Source of the DNA: Varibaculum vaginae
GTDB lineage: Bacteria; Actinomycetota; Actinomycetes; Actinomycetales; Actinomycetaceae
Direction: 5' to 3'
DNA length: 64,000 nt
NCBI RefSeq assembly: GCF_900604285.1
Contig: NZ_UWNY01000002.1
Span: 345,818 to 409,817, forward strand
Below are positions 35,781 to 44,883 of this stretch, one piece after another. Within the stretch, counting starts at the first letter, position 1. The number at the start of each line of letters is the position of its first letter. Below the pieces are notes generated by a model. That model was not told the origin of the DNA, made no database searches, and saw only the letters and a list, made by a program, of their open reading frames with translations. The translations under genes were made by a program, and so were the position numbers.

Positions 35781-38252
35781 TTGAGTAATTTTAATCAGCA
35801 AGGCGGCAGACGCGAACCCCAATGGCGCAAGCGACGTTCTGAGTCGAGCAGCGGGGGGAATTTCTCTAATCAACGCGACCACTCTAACTCTAGAGGTCAG
35901 CGGCAGGGCGATTGGGATGGTTATCGCGGGCATGGAAAATCCGAGGACGGATACCGTAAAAATAACCGCTCAGGTGGCAAAGGACGGGATTGGAGAGGTG
36001 CTGGTTCCCGCAATGAGCGCAATAACCGTCGCGGATCCTACCGTGAAGACCAAGGATCCTATCGGGGACAACGCGAAGATAGGCGTGGGGATTGGCGTGA
36101 AAATTACGATGATCGCCGGGAATATCGCGGTAACGGAGAGCGCTTAGGGCGCTCATCCTTGGGCCGCGGAGAACGCGGAGGAAACCGGGGATTTAATCGG
36201 GGAGGAAACCGGTTTGATCGCGATAAACGTCGTGACAACCGGCGTGATGATCGCCGGGAGCGGGAATCGCAAGCGCCTCGGGAGGGTAAACATTCCTATG
36301 GGGTGCACGACTCTAGATACCGTGCAAAACAGTGGCGTCACGACAATGAACCTCAAATACCTGTGGGGGTAAAAGCCTCTGATCTTGATAGGGAATCTCG
36401 GGCGGCTTTATCTTCCCTAGATCCAAATAACGCGGAAATAGTGGCTCGTCACCTGGTAATGGCAGGATCTTTATTGGATGTGGATGCCGAGGAGGCCTAT
36501 TTACATGCCAAGGCGGCAGTTAGTCGCGCAGGGAGGATCGGAGTAGTTCGCGAAGCTGCTGCCCTCGCCGCCTATGGGTGCGGGAAATATAGCGAAGCCC
36601 TGCGGGAGGTGCGAGCTGCCCGCCGTCTTACTGGAACCGATGGTTTGCGAGCTATCGAGGCTGACTGCGAGCGAGCCCTCGGAAAACCCGAAAAATCCCT
36701 AGAGATTATCGCCGAAACCGACACCTCTGACTTTGATTTATCTGACTTGGTGGAACTGGTGATAGTACAGGCGGGAGCCCGTCATGATCTAGGTGAATCA
36801 GATGCGGCACTTCTGCTAATCGATCAATTCTTAGAAAAACAGCCACTGGAAGATCCGGTGATGTTAGCGCGAATCCTTTCCTATAAGACCGATTTGTTGC
36901 GTGAACTCGGTAAAGATGAAGAAGCGGACAAAGTCGCTGCGGAAACCCCGGATATTCCGGACACGGTGGCCATTGTAGACCTGGAGGAAGTCCTCGAAGC
37001 TGACAACCCCTATGTTCCTTCTGACCTTCATGGTAGTCGTAAACCGCTCGTCGAAACTGCCGATGCGTTATTAATCGATTTAGACGGGGTGTGCTATGCC
37101 GGTAGCCGTGATATTCCCAACGCTGCTGCCGGTTTATCCGCAGCGCGCGAGAGTGGAATCAAATTTCAGTTCCTAACCAATAATGCTTCCCGCACTCCCG
37201 AAGAGGTAGTGGAAAAACTTAAAGGACATGGAATTGTCGCCAATCCGGCAGAGGTAATGACTGCGGCTATAGACACGGTGGAGATTCTCGCGCAAAAGAT
37301 TGAGCCAGCATCAAAAGTTCTGGTAATTGGAACGCAGGCGCTCGTCGACACGGTTTCAAATGCCGGATTTGAAGTGGTGAGCAAGGCCAGTGAACATCCG
37401 GTGGCGGTTATTCAAGGCTACGGTCCGGAAGTTGGCTGGCGGCAGCTTTCAGAAGCTGCCTATGCGATTAACGATGGCGCTTTGTTCATGGCTACTAACC
37501 TAGACGCTACTTTGCCTACCGAGCATGGTTTTGCCCTGGGGAACGGTTCTCTGGTAGCGGCGGTAGAGCATGCCACAGGACAAAAGCCGTTCGCAGGTGG
37601 AAAACCATTTGCCGGGATTTACCGGAAGGCTGCTGCTCATGCGGGGGCAACTAAACCTCTGGCAGTAGGCGATCGCCTCGATACGGATATTGCCGGGGCA
37701 GTGGCTGCCGATATGCTCTGCATGCATGTCCTCACCGGAGTATCCGATGCTAAAGCGGTAGCACTCGCCTATCCCGAGCGACGTCCCTCGTATCTGGGAT
37801 TGGATCTCACTGACTTAATGCGAGTACATCCCGGCCCGGTTCATCAACCTACCGGAGCCTGGACCAGTGGAGAATCGGCGGCTTTCCTGGTTGCCGAAGA
37901 TGGGCGAGTGATGCGTGATGAGGAACCGGTGGATAACGGTCAGGTGCTTAGCCTAGAGGATTATCGTGCTCTGGTGGCAGCGGTTTGGGATGCCCGTGAT
38001 CGAGGTGTGTTCGTGCATCTACCAGATTTGGAGGTAGTACGCGAGTTGGAAACCTCAGCCTCCAATTCCTCGAAGGATGACAGTGGAATTGCCGAGGAAG
38101 AACCGCAAGACTTGGTTGCGCCCAGTATGACACCAACTCCTAGCGATGGGGAGCCGGCAGCTGAGACGATAAGCGAAGAGGGAGCAGCTAGCGAAGCTCC
38201 GCAACCAGAGGCATTCCTTTCCAACGAGGGTGACACTGAAGATGCAGAATAA
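35781..38252 (+). CDS. RGG-rich / TPR-like / HAD-IIA phosphatase fusion
   Basis: An 823-aa multidomain protein. Residues 1-185 are an Arg/Gly/Asn/Asp-rich disordered region with many RGG, RDDRR and NRGGN motifs. Residues about 190-410 form helical TPR-like repeats. A HAD-IIA (NagD-like) phosphatase follows at about 430-690: motif I LLIDLDGVCYAG, motif II FLTNNASRTP, Lys in GGKPFAG, motif IV VGDRLDTDIAGA. The last 80 residues are acidic and Ser/Glu-rich. Start is TTG with AAGGA. It heads the tlyA-nadK-recN-steA run. The RGG arm suggests RNA binding; the phosphatase substrate is unknown. Confidence 0.85.
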   Translation: MSNFNQQGGRREPQWRKRRSESSSGGNFSNQRDHSNSRGQRQGDWDGYRGHGKSEDGYRKNNRSGGKGRDWRGAGSRNERNNRRGSYREDQGSYRGQREDRRGDWRENYDDRREYRGNGERLGRSSLGRGERGGNRGFNRGGNRFDRDKRRDNRRDDRRERESQAPREGKHSYGVHDSRYRAKQWRHDNEPQIPVGVKASDLDRESRAALSSLDPNNAEIVARHLVMAGSLLDVDAEEAYLHAKAAVSRAGRIGVVREAAALAAYGCGKYSEALREVRAARRLTGTDGLRAIEADCERALGKPEKSLEIIAETDTSDFDLSDLVELVIVQAGARHDLGESDAALLLIDQFLEKQPLEDPVMLARILSYKTDLLRELGKDEEADKVAAETPDIPDTVAIVDLEEVLEADNPYVPSDLHGSRKPLVETADALLIDLDGVCYAGSRDIPNAAAGLSAARESGIKFQFLTNNASRTPEEVVEKLKGHGIVANPAEVMTAAIDTVEILAQKIEPASKVLVIGTQALVDTVSNAGFEVVSKASEHPVAVIQGYGPEVGWRQLSEAAYAINDGALFMATNLDATLPTEHGFALGNGSLVAAVEHATGQKPFAGGKPFAGIYRKAAAHAGATKPLAVGDRLDTDIAGAVAADMLCMHVLTGVSDAKAVALAYPERRPSYLGLDLTDLMRVHPGPVHQPTGAWTSGESAAFLVAEDGRVMRDEEPVDNGQVLSLEDYRALVAAVWDARDRGVFVHLPDLEVVRELETSASNSSKDDSGIAEEEPQDLVAPSMTPTPSDGEPAAETISEEGAASEAPQPEAFLSNEGDTEDAE

Positions 38253-38439
38253 CCTGCAGGATTCTCCGGAAGATCTTGAGCTAACGGCGCGAAAATCTGA
38301 TATCGACCAGTTAATTGCCAGTTGGCCCTCGGACGGGAAGAGCGTCTACCCGCAGGTTACTTTAAGTGATATAGAGGTCGTCGCTAGTAAACTGTCCGCT
38401 ACCCTGGATTCGCTGGATGCGCAGGTAGAAAGGAAATAG
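38242..38439 (+). CDS. Small conserved-position protein
   Basis: A 65-aa hydrophilic protein that begins inside the last 11 bases of the HAD gene and ends two bases before tlyA. It reads as two short helices, LELTARKSDIDQLIASW and LSDIEVVASKLSATLDSL, with no cysteines or membrane segment. I do not recognise it. ATG at 38242 is preferred; a GTG at 38230 directly follows GAGGG and is too close to it. Tight packing between two real genes supports it being expressed. Confidence 0.6.
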   Translation: MQNNLQDSPEDLELTARKSDIDQLIASWPSDGKSVYPQVTLSDIEVVASKLSATLDSLDAQVERK

Positions 38440-38441
38440 CT

Positions 38442-39308
38442 GTGGGGAGACTGCGGCGGCTAGATCGCGAACTGGTGCGTAGGCATCTAGCAACTTCTCG
38501 CGCTCATGCCACCCGGTTGATAACTGCTGGGAGAGTCAGTGTGGATGGTCGGGTAATGCCCAAGCCTGCTTCCCAGATAGATCCAGCGCAAGCGGTAGTG
38601 GTAACCAAAACCTCGGATGTGGAATACGCTTCCCGTGGTGGATATAAGCTGGCGGGCGCCCTCGATATCCTAGGGAAGGATGCCCCCGTTGTAAAAGGTA
38701 AACGTTGCCTAGATGCTGGCGCTTCCACCGGCGGATTTACTGATGTTTTATTGCGGCAGGGAGCTGCCTCAGTAATCGCGGTAGATGTGGGGTATGGTCA
38801 GCTACGTTGGAGCTTGCAGCAAGACCCACGTGTGGAAGTCCACGACCGCACCAATATTCGTTACCTTGATCCACAAACAATCGGGGAACCTGCCCAGCTG
38901 GTGGTAGGGGATTTATCTTTTATCTCCTTAAAGCTGGTCATTCCTGCCCTGGTACGGGCATCTACCGTTGACGCCGAATATTTACTGATGGTTAAGCCCC
39001 AATTTGAGATTGGACGTGAACATTTGGGATCTGGGGGAGTAGTACGCGACCCGGAAGACCATTTCCACACAGTGTTCGGAGTAATCGCGGCTGCGAAAGA
39101 AAACGGGTTAGGATTACAGAAAGTGGCAGCCTCACCGCTACCCGGTCCGGCAGGAAATGTTGAATACTTTGTATATCTAGTGCGCGGGGCAAAGATGCCG
39201 GCAGAGGAGGCAGTCGAACAGATGCTAAGAGAGGCGATTGCGGCAGGACCAGCGGGGAGAAAGCAAAGCGAGAGAACCGAGCAAGCAGAGGGAGAAACTC
39301 ATGGGTGA
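38442..39308 (+). CDS. tlyA: TlyA family rRNA 2'-O-methyltransferase
   Basis: 288-aa SAM-dependent methyltransferase of the TlyA/hemolysin A family, which in mycobacteria 2'-O-methylates 16S and 23S rRNA and confers capreomycin sensitivity. An S4 RNA-binding domain (about 4-65, RRHLATSRAHATRLI) is followed by SAM motif DAGASTGGFTDVLL near 90-103, catalytic-Lys region at the start of the fold (SRGGYKLAGAL), and KPQFEIGRE near 185. GTG start with AAGGAAA. Overlaps nadK by eight bases. Confidence 0.9.
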   Translation: MGRLRRLDRELVRRHLATSRAHATRLITAGRVSVDGRVMPKPASQIDPAQAVVVTKTSDVEYASRGGYKLAGALDILGKDAPVVKGKRCLDAGASTGGFTDVLLRQGAASVIAVDVGYGQLRWSLQQDPRVEVHDRTNIRYLDPQTIGEPAQLVVGDLSFISLKLVIPALVRASTVDAEYLLMVKPQFEIGREHLGSGGVVRDPEDHFHTVFGVIAAAKENGLGLQKVAASPLPGPAGNVEYFVYLVRGAKMPAEEAVEQMLREAIAAGPAGRKQSERTEQAEGETHG

Positions 39309-40134
39309 GCGGCGGGTAATGGTAATCCGGCACCTTTCACGTCCCGATTTAGATAAAGCCGCTGATAATATGGCTTGTGAGCTGCGAAATCATGGAATAA
39401 TCCCAGTAGATGAGAAATATTCCGGTGCGGTGGAAATTGTAATTGCTTTAGGCGGGGATGGAACCCTACTGGGAGCTGCCCGCTATGCTCGCGCCCAAGC
39501 AGTACCGCTAATTGGAATCAACCTGGGACACACCGGTTTCTTAACCGAAGTTGAACCCGATAAAATCTCGGAAGTTATTAATCATATTGTGGCTGGTTCC
39601 TATACTGTGCAATCCCGGATGACGGTAGATGTGACGGTTACTTTACCTGATGGCAGTGAAATCAGCGATTGGGCGCTTAATGAGGCTGCTATTTTATCCA
39701 CTGATCGCGCTCACCCATCTCATCTGGGGTTAGGGATTGATCAACGTGGCATTACCACCTATGGGGCCGATGGTTTGATTGTGGCGACCCCAACTGGCTC
39801 TACTGCCTATAACTTTTCTGCCGGTGGACCGATTGTGTGGCCAGATGTTGAGGCGATAGTGGTTTCCCCATTGGGTGCGCACGCCTTGTTTACGCGTCCG
39901 CTAGTGGTATCCCCGGAATCTACGATGGAGATCTCGATACTACCCGATCAACGTACCCCTATGGAGCTGTGGCTAGATGGGCTGCGCTGTCACCAAGTAC
40001 CGCCGGGATCTTCAATGCGGGCTACCAAAGGCAAAGCACCGGTACTGTTAGCCCGGATTTTAGACACTCCCTTCTCTGGGAGGCTGGTACATAAGTTCCA
40101 GTTGCCGGTTAAGGGGTGGCGTTCGCTGGGATAA
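39301..40134 (+). CDS. nadK: NAD kinase
   Basis: Phosphorylates NAD to NADP, using ATP or polyphosphate in actinobacteria. Length 277 aa from the ATG at 39301, which has GGGAG upstream; the open frame extends further 5' but only inside tlyA. Motifs: GGDGTLLGAAR near residues 50-60, GHTGFLTE near 77-84, the second nucleotide-binding segment NEAAILS near 122, and TPTGSTAYNFSAGGP near 164-178. Three bases separate its stop from the recN start. Confidence 0.93.
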   Translation: MGERRVMVIRHLSRPDLDKAADNMACELRNHGIIPVDEKYSGAVEIVIALGGDGTLLGAARYARAQAVPLIGINLGHTGFLTEVEPDKISEVINHIVAGSYTVQSRMTVDVTVTLPDGSEISDWALNEAAILSTDRAHPSHLGLGIDQRGITTYGADGLIVATPTGSTAYNFSAGGPIVWPDVEAIVVSPLGAHALFTRPLVVSPESTMEISILPDQRTPMELWLDGLRCHQVPPGSSMRATKGKAPVLLARILDTPFSGRLVHKFQLPVKGWRSLG

Positions 40135-40137
40135 ATC

Positions 40138-41823
40138 ATGATTGATCAGCTGTCTATCACGAATTTGGGGGTAATCCCTGAAGCGAGACTGAATTTTTCC
40201 CCGGGTTTAACTGTGCTTACCGGGGAAACCGGGGCGGGGAAAACCATGGTGCTTTCCTCGATAGGGCTGCTTCTGGGGCAAAAAGCCGATTCTGCCTTGG
40301 TGCGACACGGGGAAAAGGAACTGGCAGTAGAGGGAATTTTTATTAGCAAGCCTTCCTCGCCCGCTGCCGCAGCCGTTATAGATGCCGGCGGGATAGTCGA
40401 GGACGGTGAAATTATTTTGGCGCGTACCGTTCCTTTCCAGGGGCGCTCGCGTTGTCATGGGGGAGGGCGCACTATTCCCAGTGCGGTACTAACCAGGATT
40501 GGAACCGAGCTAGTTACTGTGCATGGCCAGTCTGAACAGCTCAGTCTGCGTACTTCCGGGCGGCAGCTGACCTTGTTGGACTCCTTCGGAACTGCCTCCC
40601 ATTTAGCGCTAGTTAAACAGTTCCGAGAAAAATATCTTGCTTGGCGAGATCTAGGGATGCAGCTAGAGCAGTGGGAAAATCAGACTCAGGCGCGAGAGCA
40701 GGAAGTTTCCCGCCTGAGTGAAGGGGTAGCCTTGCTCGAAAAGTTGCAGCCTCAGACCGGTGAGGAAGACCAGCTGCTGCGTAAGATCGAACGCCTAGGG
40801 AATGTAGAGGATTTACGAGAAGCAGCCCAACAGGCTCATAGCTATCTATCCAGCGACTCCTTGGGCGATGGCAACGATGCATCTTCCCTGGTGAGCGCGG
40901 CCGTGCAGTCTTTAGAAAAAGGTGCGCAAAACGATGAAGAATTGGGAGAACTGGCGCAGGGTCTGCGGGATGCCTCCTCGATTATTTTGGATATTGCTGC
41001 TGAGACCGGGACCTATCTGGCAAACTTGGAGGCTGATCCGGCAGATTTGGAACGCAGCCAACGCCGCCTAGCGGAGCTGCGCCATGCCTATCGCCCATAC
41101 GCAGAAGATTTAGATAGCTGGCATACCTGGGCTGAGAAGGCGCGAGAGAAAATCGCGTTACTTTCTGGACCTCAAAATCAGGGGCAGCAGGTAAAGGAAG
41201 ACTTAGAGCATGTTCGGGTGGAAATGGAAATCTTAGGGGGAAAGCTCACGGAAGCCCGCCATGTCCTCGCCGCAGACTTAAAAAAGAAGGTTGCGGGAGA
41301 GCTTAGGGGTCTGCAAATGCCAGATGCCGGCTTTGAAATCCAGGTAGATACTTTGGAGGAACCCACCGCAAATGGATACGACCAGGTGACTTTTGGTTTA
41401 CGGCTTGGTGAGGATGCGCCGGTACGCTCTCTGGCACAAGGAGCCTCCGGGGGTGAACTATCGCGGATTATGTTGGCGATAGAAGTCAGTCTAGCTACTC
41501 GCGATTTATCAGAAGGCACTCATACTTTTATTTTTGATGAGGTGGATGCAGGAATCGGGGGACAAACCGCGCTGGCAGTAGGCCAGCGTTTGGCACGATT
41601 AGCTAAGCATGCGCAAGTAATAGTGGTAACTCACCTTCCGCAAGTGGCAGCGTGGGCAGATAAACAATTGGTGGTAAGCAAGCAGGCCAATAAAGCGCAG
41701 GTCAATGAAGTTGCAGGTGGTGAGCGAGAGCGAGAGATCGCGCGGATGTTATCAGGCAAAGCTGAATCACAATCTGCCCTTGACCATGCTCGGGAGCTGA
41801 TTGCAGCCTGCTGCGTGGGGTAA
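40138..41823 (+). CDS. recN: DNA repair protein RecN
   Basis: SMC-like ATPase acting in double-strand break repair, 561 aa. N-terminal Walker A GETGAGKTMVL (residues 30-40), a coiled-coil centre (about 155-360), and the C-terminal lobe with signature ASGGELSRIML near 440, Walker B FIFDEVDAGIGG near 463 and the switch VTHLPQVA near 500. The gene sits in the conserved actinobacterial order tlyA-nadK-recN-steA. Its TAA stop forms part of the TANNNT element of steA. Confidence 0.94.
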   Translation: MIDQLSITNLGVIPEARLNFSPGLTVLTGETGAGKTMVLSSIGLLLGQKADSALVRHGEKELAVEGIFISKPSSPAAAAVIDAGGIVEDGEIILARTVPFQGRSRCHGGGRTIPSAVLTRIGTELVTVHGQSEQLSLRTSGRQLTLLDSFGTASHLALVKQFREKYLAWRDLGMQLEQWENQTQAREQEVSRLSEGVALLEKLQPQTGEEDQLLRKIERLGNVEDLREAAQQAHSYLSSDSLGDGNDASSLVSAAVQSLEKGAQNDEELGELAQGLRDASSIILDIAAETGTYLANLEADPADLERSQRRLAELRHAYRPYAEDLDSWHTWAEKAREKIALLSGPQNQGQQVKEDLEHVRVEMEILGGKLTEARHVLAADLKKKVAGELRGLQMPDAGFEIQVDTLEEPTANGYDQVTFGLRLGEDAPVRSLAQGASGGELSRIMLAIEVSLATRDLSEGTHTFIFDEVDAGIGGQTALAVGQRLARLAKHAQVIVVTHLPQVAAWADKQLVVSKQANKAQVNEVAGGEREREIARMLSGKAESQSALDHARELIAACCVG

Positions 41824-41826
41824 TGT
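41821..41826 (+). promoter_or_regulatory. -10 element, leaderless steA
   Basis: TAATGT overlaps the recN stop codon and ends six bases before the steA GTG at 41833. No ribosome binding site is present in GGATTC between them, so an internal leaderless transcript is likely. Confidence 0.5.
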
Positions 41827-41832
41827 GGATTC

Positions 41833-43029
41833 GTGAGACTTTTTAAACGCCGTAAAGCAAACGCAGTGGTACCAGCCTCTAGCAGCCGGGTGCGCGTAGA
41901 TAAGAAAACTAAGCATCTCACCCAGCGCCTGCAATCCGGCGAAATCGCAGTTATTAACCACGCTGATATAGACCGGATAGCAGCAGAAACGCTAGTGGCT
42001 GCGGGGCCGAGTGCGGTACTGAATGCTGCTAAATCAACCACCGGACGTTACCCAAATATGGGTCCCTCCATTATTGTGGATGCCGGAATTACCTTGATTG
42101 ATGATCTAGGTGCCGGGATTATGAACCTGAAAGAAGGTAGTCGGGTAACGGTTGAGGGTAACAAAGTCCAGCAAGATGGCCAGGTTCTCGCCGAGGGCGT
42201 TTTGCAGACTCCCGCTACTATTGCATCTGACCTGGAAGAGGCACGCAAAGGAGTATCTACTCAGATAGAAGCATTCGCGGCCAACACTATGGAGTATTTG
42301 CGCCGCGAACGGGATTTGCTGTTAGACGGAGTGGGTGTACCCAAGGTTCAAACTAAATTCGCTGGTAAGCACGCCCTCATTGTGGTGCGTGGTTACCATT
42401 ATCAAGAAGATCTCCGTTCTCTGCGTCCTTATATTCGTGAATACAAACCAGTCTTGGTGGGGGTAGACGGAGGAGCCGATGCCATCTTGGAACAGGGATA
42501 CACCCCCGACATGATTATCGGAGATATGGATTCTGTCTCTGACCAGGCTTTACGTTGTGGAGCCGAAATTGTGGTTCATGCTTACCGTAATGGTAAAGCT
42601 CCCGGCACTGAACGGCTTAAACGAGAGGGGATTCCCTACGTACTTTTCCCAGCTACCGGCACTTCCGAGGATGTTGCGATGCTGCTGGCTGATGATAAGG
42701 ATGCCGAAATGATTGTGGCGCTGGGAACTCACGCCACTTTGGTGGAGTTTTTAGATAAAGGGCGCTCGGGGATGGCCTCCACTTTCTTAACCCGATTGCG
42801 AGTGGGTTCCAAATTGGTGGACGCTAAAGGGGTTTCCCAACTCTACCAGCCGCGGGTATCTACCTGGCAGACTCTGCTACTCGCCCTAGTATGTGTAGGG
42901 GCAATAGCAGTGTCCCTGGCAGTGACACCGGTGGGGCAAACTTTTTATGGAATTTCCGGTATTTATCTAAATGATTTGATTGACTTTTTCCGACAATTAT
43001 TCGGAGTTGCTCCTTCACTAAAGGGCTAA
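41833..43029 (+). CDS. steA: Cytokinetic-ring protein SteA
   Basis: Putative division protein of 398 aa. In Corynebacterium SteA and the membrane partner SteB localise to midcell and affect daughter-cell separation. A central domain resembles thiamin pyrophosphokinase folds: VGVDGGADAILEQG near 215 and MIIGDMDSVSD near 232-242. A single transmembrane helix near 345-365 (LLLALVCVGAIAVSLAV) is followed by a short extracytoplasmic tail. It is directly followed by the SteB-like gene 16 bp away. Confidence 0.83.
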   Translation: MRLFKRRKANAVVPASSSRVRVDKKTKHLTQRLQSGEIAVINHADIDRIAAETLVAAGPSAVLNAAKSTTGRYPNMGPSIIVDAGITLIDDLGAGIMNLKEGSRVTVEGNKVQQDGQVLAEGVLQTPATIASDLEEARKGVSTQIEAFAANTMEYLRRERDLLLDGVGVPKVQTKFAGKHALIVVRGYHYQEDLRSLRPYIREYKPVLVGVDGGADAILEQGYTPDMIIGDMDSVSDQALRCGAEIVVHAYRNGKAPGTERLKREGIPYVLFPATGTSEDVAMLLADDKDAEMIVALGTHATLVEFLDKGRSGMASTFLTRLRVGSKLVDAKGVSQLYQPRVSTWQTLLLALVCVGAIAVSLAVTPVGQTFYGISGIYLNDLIDFFRQLFGVAPSLKG

Positions 43030-43045
43030 CTAAGGCAGGAGAAAA

Positions 43046-43969
43046 ATGATTGATTTTCGCTATCACTTAGTATCGTTGATGGCCGTACTGGTCGCCCTAA
43101 CAATGGGGGTGGTGTTAGGCGCCGGTCCTTTGCAAGGCAAGATTTCTGATACCCTCACCGGGCAGGTATCACAGTTGTCTAAACAGCAGGCAGAATTACG
43201 CGAAACCAATGAAGAACTGGTAAAACAGGCTAATAGTAACGGTGAATATATCGGAGTTTTGGGAAGGAAACTAACTCCCGGGACTATGACTGATAAAAAA
43301 GTTGCGGTTATTAGGATGCCCGGAGTTAAGGACGAAGTTATGACCGGACTTAACACCCAGATTAAGGTGGCGGGAGCTGCAATAACCAATACTGTTACTG
43401 TAAAAGATGCCTGGTTTAGTGAAGACTCCAAATCTTACCGCGATAGCTTGGCGTCTACTTTGGCCAGCAAACTGGGCGATAAGGTCGACGCTAAAGTTTC
43501 TACGCAGCGGGTGCTATCAACCGCCCTTGCTGCTGGTTTAACCAGCGATGATACAGAGGTTCAGGCACTGGTAGCTAATCTTTCGGCAGGTGACGTACCT
43601 CTGGTTAAAGCCTCGACTGTTACTGATCCCGCTGAGTTCATCCTGGTAGTTAGCCCAGATAGCAACGAAAAGGACACTAAGGACTCCGTCTTGAAGCTGG
43701 ATTTAGAGTTCGTAAAAGGCATTGATACGGTCTTGCCCAAAGGGACAGTGATTGTGGGCAGCGCCAAAGAAGAGAACAGCTACCTCACCCAGATTCGCGC
43801 CGAAAAATTGGCAGTTAGCACGGTTGATGGAGTGGGCTCGGTAATGAGCAAAGTCTCTACTCCCTTCGCGCTTTTGGCTGATCAAGCAGGGACCAATCAG
43901 GCATATGGTACGCAGCAGTATGCGACGCAACTGATTCCGCCGGTACCTACTCCCGCGAAGGAGGGCTAG
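43046..43969 (+). CDS. SteB / MctB-like membrane protein
   Basis: 307-aa single-pass protein of the family annotated as copper transporter MctB (DUF3186). The start MIDFRYHLVSLMAVLVALTMG contains the N-terminal membrane helix. A coiled coil follows (about 35-70, VSQLSKQQAELRETNEELVKQ split at 20 residues), then an extracytoplasmic alpha/beta domain. Next to steA the better reading is SteB, the outer partner of the cell-separation complex; the copper name comes from mycobacterial work. GGAG precedes the ATG. Two bases separate it from the next gene. Confidence 0.8.
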   Translation: MIDFRYHLVSLMAVLVALTMGVVLGAGPLQGKISDTLTGQVSQLSKQQAELRETNEELVKQANSNGEYIGVLGRKLTPGTMTDKKVAVIRMPGVKDEVMTGLNTQIKVAGAAITNTVTVKDAWFSEDSKSYRDSLASTLASKLGDKVDAKVSTQRVLSTALAAGLTSDDTEVQALVANLSAGDVPLVKASTVTDPAEFILVVSPDSNEKDTKDSVLKLDLEFVKGIDTVLPKGTVIVGSAKEENSYLTQIRAEKLAVSTVDGVGSVMSKVSTPFALLADQAGTNQAYGTQQYATQLIPPVPTPAKEG

Positions 43970-43971
43970 CC

Positions 43972-44883
43972 ATGTCCCGAGCAATCCAAGGGGCGCTAGT
44001 CTCAGGAGCGGGGTATTTAGCGGCCAGGAAGTATCTGCGGCGGCATCTTTCTTCTCGGGATTATCAGCGTTATCAGCGGCAAAACTTTCATGGGGAAACC
44101 GTGAGCCTGACCGGAGGGATAAAAGTAGCTGCCTCCTGCCTGGCATCTGGACTGTTGCTAGTGGGTAATCCCGCTGCCCAAATGGGGGCGATGTTGCCGG
44201 TAGCTGCGGGTGCCTCCCTCGGATATTTAGATGACACAAGAGCCGAAACTCCTGTTCACCAGGATAAAAAACTCGGCGGCTCACCGGATAAGAACCTAAA
44301 TAAACCATCACTTTCAGGAGATAAAACTGACAAACCGGTTGTTGCTAAAGGGTTTCATGGGCATCTGCAGGCCTTAGCGGAGGGCGAAGTTACTACTGGT
44401 ACCCTCAAAATTGTGGGGATTGGAACTGGGGCTGCGCTGGGAGCTATCGGGATTGGGCGTTCGAAAGGAAGCGGGCTGGCCGCCTGGGTGCTAGATACGG
44501 TTCTTATTGCAGGAAGTGCCAATCTTGCAAACCTTTTTGACCTGCGTCCTGGGCGCTGTTTGAAACTGGCAGTCTTGCTCGCATTGCCGCTTACTAACTC
44601 AAAGAGGGTGGAAGCTAGTTTAGCGGGCGGAGCCTTGGCTACCAGTCTGCTAGCTTTACCAGCTGATCTTGGGGAGCGGGAAATGTTAGGGGATACCGGG
44701 GCTAATGCGCTGGGGGCATTGCTAGGAAGTGCCTGGGCGCAAAAGACCGGTATAGTCGGAAAACTGCTGGGTGTCCTGGGAATTGTAGGGCTTACCCTAG
44801 CCAGCGAAAAAATATCGTTTTCACAGGTAATCACGAATACGCCGGGTCTGCGGGCTATCGATAATTTAGGGCGTCGGAGTTGA
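43972..44883 (+). CDS. MraY/WecA-superfamily-like membrane protein
   Basis: 303-aa membrane protein that actinobacteria keep beside steB and murJ. It keeps DLRPGRCLKLAVLLAL near 187-202 and LGDTGANALGALLGSAW near 240-256, motifs resembling the aspartate-containing loops of polyprenyl-phosphate sugar transferases such as MraY. It lacks the full ten-helix layout and the DDxxD pair, so it may be a derived or regulatory member. A ~50-residue polar insert lies at about 85-130. It overlaps the murJ-like gene by four bases. Function unproven. Confidence 0.62.
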   Translation: MSRAIQGALVSGAGYLAARKYLRRHLSSRDYQRYQRQNFHGETVSLTGGIKVAASCLASGLLLVGNPAAQMGAMLPVAAGASLGYLDDTRAETPVHQDKKLGGSPDKNLNKPSLSGDKTDKPVVAKGFHGHLQALAEGEVTTGTLKIVGIGTGAALGAIGIGRSKGSGLAAWVLDTVLIAGSANLANLFDLRPGRCLKLAVLLALPLTNSKRVEASLAGGALATSLLALPADLGEREMLGDTGANALGALLGSAWAQKTGIVGKLLGVLGIVGLTLASEKISFSQVITNTPGLRAIDNLGRRS

